Position numbers and translations under genes: made by a program. Below are positions 29,937 through 37,581 of a stretch of DNA of 64,000 bases, piece after piece. This stretch comes from Pseudoalteromonas amylolytica (GTDB lineage Bacteria; Pseudomonadota; Gammaproteobacteria; Enterobacterales; Alteromonadaceae). The notes under the pieces were generated by a model, which had not been told where the DNA came from, did no database searches, and worked only from the letters and a program-made list of their open reading frames with translations. The number at the start of each line of letters is the position of its first letter. Position 1 is the first letter of the stretch. The stretch spans positions 1 to 64,000 of the forward strand of contig NZ_MKJU01000030.1 of the NCBI RefSeq assembly GCF_001854605.1, written 5' to 3'.

Positions 29937-31895
29937 TTACAGTGACTCAATGAGTGCTTGAAGATCAGGTAATGACACGGGCTTAAGCAGAACTTTATCT
30001 ATGTTCGCGGTCGCCAGTTTTTGTGGGTCTGGATCTGAGCCACTCACAATCACTATGTCTTGATGTGGATTGAGCGCTTGAATTTTTGTTACCGCATCAA
30101 ACCCAGAGCCATCCGGTAGTGTTAGGTCAAGTAAAACCAAGTCAAAGGGGGCTTGATCAGCGTACACATTGAGGCTGCTTTCGATGTTATGCGCACTACA
30201 TACATTGGCGTCCAAAGAAGACAGTAATAATGTCATCAACTCTCGTGCATCATTGTCATCTTCCACCAACAAAATGCGTTTAGCACTGGAGTTATGTGAT
30301 TTTTTAAAGGTCTCTGAGTGTTCGTCTTGATTCTGAGAACCTAGATGATAGGTCAATGTTGCGTTTAGTTTAGCGACGTCGATTGGCTTGGTTAGGCAAT
30401 CATTAAACCCAAGCGCTTTTAGTGTTTCTTTATTGCCTTTTTGCGCTGCAGCGGTCAGAGCCACTACTGGGATCTCAATGCCTTGTTTTCTAATCGCCAC
30501 AATGGCTTCGTGACCATCCATTTGTGGCATATGTAGGTCCATGAAGGCTAAATCTATGTGCTGATTCAGACTTAACGTGTCGACAGCTTGCTTACCGTTG
30601 TTTACAGCTGTTACGGTAACGCCTGTTTTTTCGATTAAGTCTGAAATCAAAAAGCGTATTTCTGGAATGTCCTCCACCACAAGCACATGGCCACCCAGTT
30701 GTGGTAAAGGCATTTGTTCTACCTCCGATGGTGCTTGCCGTAAATTTAGTGGCACTAATTGTATCTCGCTTGGGGAAGTGTGCTCGTTCAAGATATCTAC
30801 ATAGAATGAGAAAAGGCTGCCTTGGCCGAGCGCAGATTCAACCGTCAAACCTCCGCCTAGCAGCTCAATGAGGGCAGAGCTGATTGCTAACCCAAGTCCC
30901 GCGCCTTCATTCGTCTTGGTCGTTGTGTTTTGAACTTGCTCAAAGGGCTTAAATATACGTTTGAGGTTTTCGGGGGGAATGCCAATACCAGTATCTTTGA
31001 TATAGACGTGCAGCTGAGTGTGCTTTAGTTCTAGCTCAACTTTAATGCTACCCTCATCAGTAAACTTGATAGCGTTGTAAATAAAATTAGTAAGTACTTG
31101 GCGCATTCGTGTTGTGTCATTATATATCTTATCGGGTAGCGGGCCACGGGCTGTGATTGAAAAACAGAGGTTTTTCTTTCTCGCAGCCATTTGAAACAGG
31201 CTTTGTAAATCTACAAGGAATGAGTTGAGTGAAAGCCACTCTTTCGATAGCGATAAGGTATTGGCTTTGATTTTCGATAAATCCAATACGTCATTGAGAA
31301 GGTTCAGTAAGTGTAGGCTATTGTTATTTATAATTGTCAATTCAGGTTTAATATTGTCCAGTTCTTTGCGAGACAGTAACAGGTCGGTATAGCCCATGAT
31401 TGAGGTTAAAGGAGTTCTGAGTTCGTGACTCAAGTGCGCTAAAAAGCGGTCTTTTGCTCGGTTGTCGGCCTCGACCCTGAGGCGTTCCAAGCGCTCATTA
31501 GTCAACTCTTTACGAGATAGGGCATAGCGGATAGCACGAATAAATCGTACGCTATTAATTTCAGACTTAACCAAAAAGTCTTCAGCGCCAAGCTCAAGAG
31601 CTTGCTTGTCTAGCACTTCATCTGCCAGACCAGTTAGCATAATAAAGGAGGTCGAATTGCCCATCTCTTTAGCTGCTTTTAATACTGATAGGCCTGTGTA
31701 GGCACCAAGATGATGGTCTAATAAGCAAAGGTCAAAAGTTGTCTGCTCAAGTGTATGAATTATTTCGTCAAAGTCACTTAACCAAGTGATCTCAAAGTCA
31801 AACTCTAGCATTTCGTTAAGATAGTCGAGAGCCAGTGTATAATCGTCTTCATCATCTTCGATTAATAGTAGCTTGACGGTTTTATCGTTACTCAT
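29937..31895 (-). CDS. hybrid histidine kinase, REC-HK-REC-REC
   Basis: 652 residues, soluble. N-terminal receiver (acceptor D60 in LCLLDHHLG), HisKA with H157 in HLSHELRTPLTSI, HATPase (NFIYNAIKFT, DTGIGI, GAGLGLAIS), then two more receivers (about 415-530 with FMDLHMPQMDGHE; about 545-650 with LLDLTLPDGSGF). Three receivers in one chain allow branching or multi-step phosphotransfer. It is the last gene of a same-strand cluster with an NtrC-type regulator, an H-box miniprotein, a CHASE3 kinase and a single receiver, 13 bases after the last of these. It probably integrates inputs to the same output regulator. Confidence 0.92.
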   Translation of the reverse strand: MSNDKTVKLLLIEDDEDDYTLALDYLNEMLEFDFEITWLSDFDEIIHTLEQTTFDLCLLDHHLGAYTGLSVLKAAKEMGNSTSFIMLTGLADEVLDKQALELGAEDFLVKSEINSVRFIRAIRYALSRKELTNERLERLRVEADNRAKDRFLAHLSHELRTPLTSIMGYTDLLLSRKELDNIKPELTIINNNSLHLLNLLNDVLDLSKIKANTLSLSKEWLSLNSFLVDLQSLFQMAARKKNLCFSITARGPLPDKIYNDTTRMRQVLTNFIYNAIKFTDEGSIKVELELKHTQLHVYIKDTGIGIPPENLKRIFKPFEQVQNTTTKTNEGAGLGLAISSALIELLGGGLTVESALGQGSLFSFYVDILNEHTSPSEIQLVPLNLRQAPSEVEQMPLPQLGGHVLVVEDIPEIRFLISDLIEKTGVTVTAVNNGKQAVDTLSLNQHIDLAFMDLHMPQMDGHEAIVAIRKQGIEIPVVALTAAAQKGNKETLKALGFNDCLTKPIDVAKLNATLTYHLGSQNQDEHSETFKKSHNSSAKRILLVEDDNDARELMTLLLSSLDANVCSAHNIESSLNVYADQAPFDLVLLDLTLPDGSGFDAVTKIQALNPHQDIVIVSGSDPDPQKLATANIDKVLLKPVSLPDLQALIESL

Positions 31896-31908
31896 CTAGT
31901 GCTCCACG

Positions 31909-32355
31909 CTACGGTAGTTCGACTATCTCAATCCAATATTTACCTAGGTTTTTCATCAACTCGACTAAACTTTCGAAATTGACAGGCTTTGAGATGTAAG
32001 AGGCGGCACCTGAGTCATAACCCCGTAGCTTATCTTCCTCTTGCTTAGAGGTGGTGAGAATAACTACTGGGATTGAGCGTAGGTTCGGGTCTGCTTTTAT
32101 TTCCTTTAGTGCTTGTCTACCATCCATTCTTGGCATGTTTAAATCCAACAAAATCAGGCTTGGTCTAGGGTGAGCTCGCACGTCACTAAAGCGCCCTTCA
32201 TGGCGAAGATACTCCAGTAGCTCAACGCCATCATGAACAAAGTTTATGGTATTAAGCACACGCCCCTCATCGAGTGCATCTTGTGTTAACATCCGATCAT
32301 CTTCATCATCATCGGCCATTAGAATATTAATTCTTTTCGGTTGTGAGTAGTTCAT
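31909..32355 (-). CDS. single-domain response regulator (Rcp1/phytochrome-type)
   Basis: 148 residues from the ATG at 32355 (MNYSQPKRINILMADDDEDD), which has AGGACA upstream; longer in-frame starts would lie deep in the kinase gene. Acceptor D71 in LILLDLNMPRMDG, then PVVILTTSK and the Lys of YISKPV. There is no output domain. The extended loop after the second strand (RHEGRFSDVRAHPRP) is typical of Rcp1-like receivers. It overlaps the end of the CHASE3 kinase gene by 29 bases, so they are tightly coupled. It probably carries phosphate between kinases or to a binding partner. Confidence 0.9.
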   Translation of the reverse strand: MNYSQPKRINILMADDDEDDRMLTQDALDEGRVLNTINFVHDGVELLEYLRHEGRFSDVRAHPRPSLILLDLNMPRMDGRQALKEIKADPNLRSIPVVILTTSKQEEDKLRGYDSGAASYISKPVNFESLVELMKNLGKYWIEIVELP

Positions 32356-33832
32356 TTGTGTTGTCCTGTACACTGAATAGATTGGCATCAGTGGGTAGTG
32401 TAATCGTAAATGAGGCACCATTATTGGCATTGGGAACCGCATAAATTTGGCCACCATGGCGCTCTATGATCCGTCTGCATACGGCTAAACCAATACCTGT
32501 GCCTGCGTATTCTTTACGTGTATGTAAACGTTGGAACGGGGTAAATATTTTTTCAGCATATTCTGGAGCAAAGCCAATACCGTTATCACTGATGGTGATT
32601 TTGATCCAAGTTCCTTGCTGATGCGTCAGATGGGAGGGGGCTGAGATTGATTCGCTATGAATCTCTATTTCGAGCGCTCGCTGGCTGTGGCGAAACTTTA
32701 TTGCATTAGATAGCAAGTTAGAAAATAACTGAGAGAGTTGGCTAGCGTCAGCAATAATTGTGGGGAGTGGATGGATGACTATCGAGCCTTGGCTTTCTTC
32801 TATGGCAATTTCTAAGTCGTCAGTGACTTGCTTGAGTAAGTTATTTAAATCAACTTGAACGAACGCTTTGCCTCGTGTAGTAACACGAGATAGCTCTAAT
32901 AAATCAGTGATCAGTGTAGACATGCGCACCGCCGCGGCATTCATTCGCGCGAGATAATCACAGCCTTTGGCACCGAGTTGATCACCACAGGTGGTGGTGA
33001 GCCTGTCAGCAAATGCACGAATTTTTCGAAGTGGCTCTTGCAGGTCGTGGGAAGCAACAAATGCAAAGTCTTCTAATTCTCGGTTACTTCGGTTTAGTTC
33101 GTCGGTGTAAACTTCAAGTGCTTGGGTACGCTCTTTCACTCTTTGTTCTAGCACTTGGTTTAATGCTTCTAACTGTTGCTTCGCGGCTTTTTGGTTCTTG
33201 AGGTGTTTATTCAGCAGTACCACAATGAATATACACATCAATATGCTCAGTACTGTAAACCAAATGACATTGCTTTTTGCTTGTGTTCTTGCTTGTTCTA
33301 GTCGCTGCAGCAACGCTTGCCTGATCAAGGTTTCTTCTTCAATTATTACTTGATATAGCTTGCGCATATCACCTTGAGATAACTGTGTATCTTGTAATAA
33401 TCTTTGTTGCTGCGTTTCATCTGTTATAGCTGCTAAATCGATACTCGCGCCCAAAGAGTTCAACTTTATTTGCGCAAGTTTGGCGAATTCTTCAATTCTA
33501 GCCTGTTGTAAATGGCTTTGTGATTTTATTTGCTGCAAGCGCTTCAAGGTCGCTTTGAACTGCTCAAGCGTTTCTTTATAGGGGGCAAGAAACGCTTCTT
33601 TTTTAGAAATGAGGTAACCTCTTTGGCTTGACTCCGCATTGAGCATGTCTATATGCATGCTATCAATAACCAGCATCACCTCACCGGCATTGGTTAGGTC
33701 TTTGTGAATATCAGCAATATCATAGATATTTTTAAAGCCAATCATGGCGTTGGATAAAATAGCACCTATGATAAGCATGGCATTTAGCCATGCAAAGCGA
33801 GAGGCACTTAGCCTATTTATAAAGCTGCTCAT
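32327..33832 (-). CDS. CHASE3-domain membrane histidine kinase
   Basis: 501 residues. TM1 about 14-33, a periplasmic CHASE3 domain about 35-185 (SMHIDMLNAESSQRGYLISKKE is its hallmark), TM2 about 189-207, a coiled linker, HisKA with H262 in VASHDLQEPLRKIRAF, and HATPase (NLLSNAIKF, GTGIGLAVC). This kinase subgroup (Bphy-like HDLQEPLR) usually pairs with Rcp1-type receivers, and one overlaps its 3' end. It is the likely envelope sensor for the sigma-54 cluster. The signal is unknown. Confidence 0.92.
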   Translation of the reverse strand: MSSFINRLSASRFAWLNAMLIIGAILSNAMIGFKNIYDIADIHKDLTNAGEVMLVIDSMHIDMLNAESSQRGYLISKKEAFLAPYKETLEQFKATLKRLQQIKSQSHLQQARIEEFAKLAQIKLNSLGASIDLAAITDETQQQRLLQDTQLSQGDMRKLYQVIIEEETLIRQALLQRLEQARTQAKSNVIWFTVLSILMCIFIVVLLNKHLKNQKAAKQQLEALNQVLEQRVKERTQALEVYTDELNRSNRELEDFAFVASHDLQEPLRKIRAFADRLTTTCGDQLGAKGCDYLARMNAAAVRMSTLITDLLELSRVTTRGKAFVQVDLNNLLKQVTDDLEIAIEESQGSIVIHPLPTIIADASQLSQLFSNLLSNAIKFRHSQRALEIEIHSESISAPSHLTHQQGTWIKITISDNGIGFAPEYAEKIFTPFQRLHTRKEYAGTGIGLAVCRRIIERHGGQIYAVPNANNGASFTITLPTDANLFSVQDNTNELLTTEKN

Positions 33833-33872
33833 GGTTATTTAGCCTCTATTATTGTGCTGATTTTGCCAATGC

Positions 33873-34070
33873 TCATTGTTGTGTCATTTGCTGTATGGTG
33901 GCACTACATTCTTTCGCTGCAAGGATAATTTGATCAGCAATTTTTTTGACCTCCTCTGGTGAGGCGGACTTATCGACCATGATTTTAAGTAACTCAGCAT
34001 TCATTGATATATGATTGAGTGGCTTTCGTGCATCATGAACAATTGCGTCGAGTTTTGCTTTATCTTGCAT
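33873..34070 (-). CDS. stand-alone histidine-kinase H-box (DHp-like) miniprotein
   Basis: 65 residues. The middle reads VHDARKPLNHISMNAELLK, which is the phospho-acceptor helix of a histidine kinase (H12 in the position of the catalytic His, with the following D, R, P and L). A second helix follows (EEVKKIADQIILAAKECSATIQQM). This is the two-helix dimerisation/phosphotransfer domain and nothing else: no sensor, no ATPase. GGAGG lies 9 bases before the ATG, so it is translated. It lies between the NtrC-type regulator gene (26 bases) and the CHASE3 kinase gene (40 bases). It could act as a phosphotransfer shuttle, a phosphatase, or a kinase inhibitor by forming mixed dimers. Confidence 0.8.
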   Translation of the reverse strand: MQDKAKLDAIVHDARKPLNHISMNAELLKIMVDKSASPEEVKKIADQIILAAKECSATIQQMTQQ

Positions 34071-34096
34071 TGTTTATAACCTCCAAACTAAAGTGG

Positions 34097-35488
34097 TTAA
34101 TGAGAGCTTTCGTAAGTGTTTAATCGGTTATATAGCGTTTTCGTACTGATCCCAAGAATTTTTGCCGCATTGGTTTTATTACCATCAACCGATTCTAGTG
34201 TTTTGTAAATTAACTCTTTTTCCAGTGCCTCTATGGTTGTACCTACTTTGATGTTGGTGTTTATGATGGGATGAGCATCTTGCTGTGTTGCATTGTCAGT
34301 GGCATGGTGAGCCACTGAAGTGGCGCTACTATGCTTCGAAAAAGGAGAGTCGAATGAATCAGGAAAGACCAAAATCTTTCGTTTTAAATCTGCCATGATG
34401 TAAGCACGATGAATAGTATGCTTGAGTTCTCGGATATTGCCGGGCCAATCATGCGTCACTAGCCGGTCCATGTCTGCGTCATTCATGGTAACGTTAGAGT
34501 TATATTGCTGATTTAATTCATCGAGGAAATGTCTGGCGAGTAATGGAATATCATCTTTTCTTTCTCGCAAAGGTGCTATCGTAATCGGGAACACTGCCAA
34601 TCGGAAGTAAATGTCTTCTCGTAGCACTTTGCCTTGAGCAATTTCTTCTATGCAACGGTTCGTCGCTGAGACAACGCGGCAATTAATAGGGATACTTTTT
34701 GTTGCGCCGACTCTTGTCACTGTTTGTGTTTCTAGTACGCGTAATAAATTAGGTTGCATATCTAAGGGCATTTCAGTGAGTTCATCCAAAAATAGCGTAC
34801 CGTTCTTAGCCAACTCAAACACGCCTTGTTTTTGTGCGTTGGCCCCAGTAAAAGCCCCTTTTTCATGACCAAATAACTCACTGCCAATTAAGTCTTTGGG
34901 TATCGCTCCACAGTTGATAGATACGCGATCGCCGGTAGCGTTACTTGCATTGTGAATTGCTTGTGCGACCATCTCCTTACCAACACCACTTTCGCCCAAT
35001 AGCATGACGTTCGCATCGGTTTTTGCAACGCGCTCAATCATCAGGTACATGTCTTTCATCGCCTTTGATTCGCCAATTAGGCAACCGAAGTGATGCGTGT
35101 AGCCTTTACTTTCTTCTTTACTTGAAGCTTGTTTGTTGGGAGGTGTGAATAGGATTCCTTTCAAGTCATCTGCATCAATGGGTTTAGTTAAATAGGCGAT
35201 GCTGTCATCGCATATCTCTGCGATGGCATTTTTTACACTAGGGTGGCCTGTGATCATGGTCACTGATGAGGGAATATTTGCGCTTTGGATATAATCGAGC
35301 AAGTGTAATCCACTGCCATCCGGGAGCATGAAATCTAATAAGATATGGTCAAATTTATGTGAGGCAAGCCATTGTTTAGCTTCTTTAATTGAGGCGGCAC
35401 TATACACCTCACAGTCTAGGTATTCGATGATCTTACATGCCAGCTCGGTAAACTCCAAATCATCGTCAATTAATAAAACACTTTTCAC
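34097..35488 (-). CDS. sigma-54 enhancer-binding response regulator (NtrC class)
   Basis: 463 residues from a GTG start. Receiver (1-115) with acceptor D52 in HILLDFMLP and K102 in YLTKPI; AAA+ domain with Walker A GESGVGKE (165-172), the sigma-54-contacting loop GAFTGA (211-216), Walker B TLFLDEL (231-237) and the arginine-containing REDIYFRLAVFP and LRERKDDI; a Fis-type helix-turn-helix at the end (KTNAAKILGISTKTLYNRL). It activates RNA polymerase-sigma-54 from distant sites. Five sigma-54-type promoters and a shared palindrome lie in the surrounding 12 kb, and it is the only such regulator seen here. It follows the phosphatase/lipid-kinase gene by 61 bases and leads the kinase cluster. Confidence 0.95.
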   Translation of the reverse strand: MKSVLLIDDDLEFTELACKIIEYLDCEVYSAASIKEAKQWLASHKFDHILLDFMLPDGSGLHLLDYIQSANIPSSVTMITGHPSVKNAIAEICDDSIAYLTKPIDADDLKGILFTPPNKQASSKEESKGYTHHFGCLIGESKAMKDMYLMIERVAKTDANVMLLGESGVGKEMVAQAIHNASNATGDRVSINCGAIPKDLIGSELFGHEKGAFTGANAQKQGVFELAKNGTLFLDELTEMPLDMQPNLLRVLETQTVTRVGATKSIPINCRVVSATNRCIEEIAQGKVLREDIYFRLAVFPITIAPLRERKDDIPLLARHFLDELNQQYNSNVTMNDADMDRLVTHDWPGNIRELKHTIHRAYIMADLKRKILVFPDSFDSPFSKHSSATSVAHHATDNATQQDAHPIINTNIKVGTTIEALEKELIYKTLESVDGNKTNAAKILGISTKTLYNRLNTYESSH

Positions 35489-35549
35489 AAGTTCATATCC
35501 TTTTCTTACCTCTTGTCCATTCTAACTGATATCAAAGCGTTTTTACATG

Positions 35550-37178
35550 CTACGTATCAGCACAAATAATTGAGAGGCTCTGTGGTAGCACGGCAATACT
35601 TAATTGTTTGGCAGACTCTATCTCACCATCAATAGAATATTGGAACTCGGTTTCACTACTAAGATGAACGGCTTTTGCTTTGTGGTGTTGCACACTCATG
35701 TTGGCGCTGTTGCTTTGGCTGATGCTATTGGTGACAAGCTCGGCTAAACTCAATATACGCTCAGAGGTATCGTCTGTATAATTGAGTTGTGTAATATCGA
35801 GCAAACCGTCTTGCCAGTCAGGCGGGCCACCTCCTTGTGCTAGCAAGGTACTAAAAGGAGCCGCGTTGGCAATGGCAATACTACTACACTCTACATGCTC
35901 AGGGGGCTGCTCATCCACACACAGGGTCATGTCAAGTTTGTCATGTGCTATGAGCGCATTGTAAAACCCTTTGATATAAGCCAATTGCCCTAGGCGGTTT
36001 TTTTGCTCACGATTGGCATGGTCAATCATGCGCTCTTCTAAGCCTACTGCCACAACCAATAAAGCTGTTTGCTCATTACATGTCATGGTGTCCATATTGA
36101 CAGTTTGGTGTGCAAGCAGTGCCTCACACGCTTCAGTTATCGGGTTTACTTTGCTGTTAAAACCCAGCAGCACATGGGCAAGGGCATTTGCGGTACCTGT
36201 AGGCATAATACCCAATGTATGTGGGGTGTTTTTAATTGCCGATGCAACTTGAGTGACTGTGCCGTCGCCACCGCAAGCGACAAAGGTGGTTGCGTTTGAG
36301 CGAGGTTCCAGCAGTGAAGAAGCTAAATTAGTCACATCCGTGTCTTTTTCTGTGAAATGAAAGTTCAGCTGATATTCTTTTGTAAGTTCTCCAATAATTT
36401 CATTGTCATACTGATACCACTTACCTGAGCCAGAGACTGGGTTTACGATCAACTGTAATTCTTGCGGTGCATGTTTTATAACATGGTTGTTAATAGAAAT
36501 AAGACCCTTAAGTTGTTTTTTATTAAGTCTTGCTGTGCCGCGAATACTTTGTATTTGCTCAATTACTTCTCGAACGGTTAAATCAGGTTGAGAGGCGAGT
36601 AAGTATGCGCAAAGCGTGAAAAATGAGCGACCACGACCCAGTGCGCAGTGTATGACAACTTTGTTCTTAAGCTGATGCTGTGCTTTTATCCAGTTGATTG
36701 CGTGTATTATTTGCGTTTCGTTTGGTGAGTAATGATCTAAAATAGGAATATTCAGATAGTACAGACCTTCCTGTTCAGCAGACCAGTTCAAGCCATCAAA
36801 TTCAGCAGTAACGTCAACAATAGCATTAACGCCCTCTGCCTCAAGCATTTCAATATCGGTAGGAAATAGTCGACATGCTAAAAATAGATCTGGGGTGATC
36901 TGCTGTATTGCTGGAACTTTATCATTATGACGCACAATGGCATTGTACAACTGCGCGCCTGCAAGGTAGGGCAGAAGTAAGATTTTGATCCATAATGGTA
37001 TTGAGCCTGTGGCAGATTTTCTGAATATTTTAGGATAGTTGCTTGTGTAAGCGAGTAATATAAAAAATAGTGACAATGAGAGCCACACAGAGGGAATGAG
37101 TAACCAGCCATGACGGCCTGCCCAGACTAGCCCAAGTGAGAGTAAAAGAGCGACGGCATAGTATTTAATCATTTTCAT
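35550..37178 (-). CDS. dual-specificity phosphatase-diacylglycerol/lipid kinase fusion
   Basis: 542 residues from the ATG at 37178, which has AAGGAG 10 bases upstream. Two or three TM helices (about 5-50 and 62-78), a dual-specificity phosphatase-like domain (about 90-225) with the P-loop HCALGRGRS (Cys about 178), then a diacylglycerol/sphingosine-kinase-type domain (about 240-540) with IVNPVSGSGK, CGGDGTVTQVA (about 302-312) and MPTGTANALA. The kinase part phosphorylates a lipid at the membrane; the phosphatase part may act on a phospholipid or protein. A sigma-54-type promoter lies 34 bases before the start and a palindrome further up. It may be the first gene of the operon that includes the NtrC-type regulator. 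Confidence 0.9.
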   Translation of the reverse strand: MKMIKYYAVALLLSLGLVWAGRHGWLLIPSVWLSLSLFFILLAYTSNYPKIFRKSATGSIPLWIKILLLPYLAGAQLYNAIVRHNDKVPAIQQITPDLFLACRLFPTDIEMLEAEGVNAIVDVTAEFDGLNWSAEQEGLYYLNIPILDHYSPNETQIIHAINWIKAQHQLKNKVVIHCALGRGRSFFTLCAYLLASQPDLTVREVIEQIQSIRGTARLNKKQLKGLISINNHVIKHAPQELQLIVNPVSGSGKWYQYDNEIIGELTKEYQLNFHFTEKDTDVTNLASSLLEPRSNATTFVACGGDGTVTQVASAIKNTPHTLGIMPTGTANALAHVLLGFNSKVNPITEACEALLAHQTVNMDTMTCNEQTALLVVAVGLEERMIDHANREQKNRLGQLAYIKGFYNALIAHDKLDMTLCVDEQPPEHVECSSIAIANAAPFSTLLAQGGGPPDWQDGLLDITQLNYTDDTSERILSLAELVTNSISQSNSANMSVQHHKAKAVHLSSETEFQYSIDGEIESAKQLSIAVLPQSLSIICADT

Positions 37179-37211
37179 TAAGTTAAAACTCCTTTGGTTA
37201 CCTAAAATGAA

Positions 37212-37227
37212 AGCAAAATCTGCACCA
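37212..37227 (-). promoter_or_regulatory. sigma-54-type promoter for the phosphatase/lipid-kinase gene
   Basis: The minus strand reads TGGTGCAGATTTTGCT: a perfect TTGCT -12 element, TGG at -24 and exact GG-N10-GC spacing. The start point would be near 37200, about 22 bases before the ATG. Confidence 0.62.
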
Positions 37228-37321
37228 CACAACCATATTTTAACGTTTTGATTTAAAAGAAATTATTTTTCTATATTATTTGGCGTGTCGAATTTACACG
37301 AACAGACTGATTATATTGTAA

Positions 37322-37347
37322 CTTTTACAGGCCCATGTCTGTAAAAG
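37322..37347. promoter_or_regulatory. inverted repeat CTTTTACAG-N8-CTGTAAAAG, candidate enhancer site
   Basis: Two perfect 9-base arms. Each arm contains the CTGTAAAA half of the 25940 palindrome. It lies 94 bases upstream of the -24 element of the lipid-kinase promoter. Confidence 0.52.
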
Positions 37348-37581
37348 GTATCGTGTGAATCTTACTTGCTAATTGATTAACGATATAGCTTTGTAAAAAT
37401 AGCACATAAAGTTGTTGAGTCGGCTCAGTTGTGCCATGTTTAATTAGGTTTTACTGTATTTTTTGCAATTTAGGAGGTTGATATAACAATAAATTTTAAA
37501 GTTTTTATTCTAATTTTGAAGTATGTGTGAAATATTAACCTTTTGATTTGTAGTAGGAGTGTGCACTAGCACTGAGGCCAA

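Larger units (their letters stand above)
37179..37581. other. 403-base divergent regulatory region (lipid kinase / chemoreceptor)
   Basis: It holds the sigma-54-type promoter (37212-37227 minus), the long inverted repeat (37322-37347) and a shorter one (CGTGT-N7-ACACG, 37284-37300). The chemoreceptor side has no promoter I can name. No gene is seen. Confidence 0.55.

Noticed and set aside
37212..37240. A second sigma-54 register, TGGTTGTGTGGTGC, in the lipid-kinase promoter
   Set aside because: The spacing between GG and GC is 9, not 10; the overlapping TGGTGCAGATTTTGCT has correct spacing and a perfect -12 element.
37284..37300. CGTGT-N7-ACACG inverted repeat as an operator
   Set aside because: The arms are only five bases long, and no second copy was seen in the other regulatory regions.
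37490..37530. TAAAG-like sequence before the chemoreceptor as a flagellar sigma-28 promoter
   Set aside because: No CGATAA-type -10 element at the right distance.
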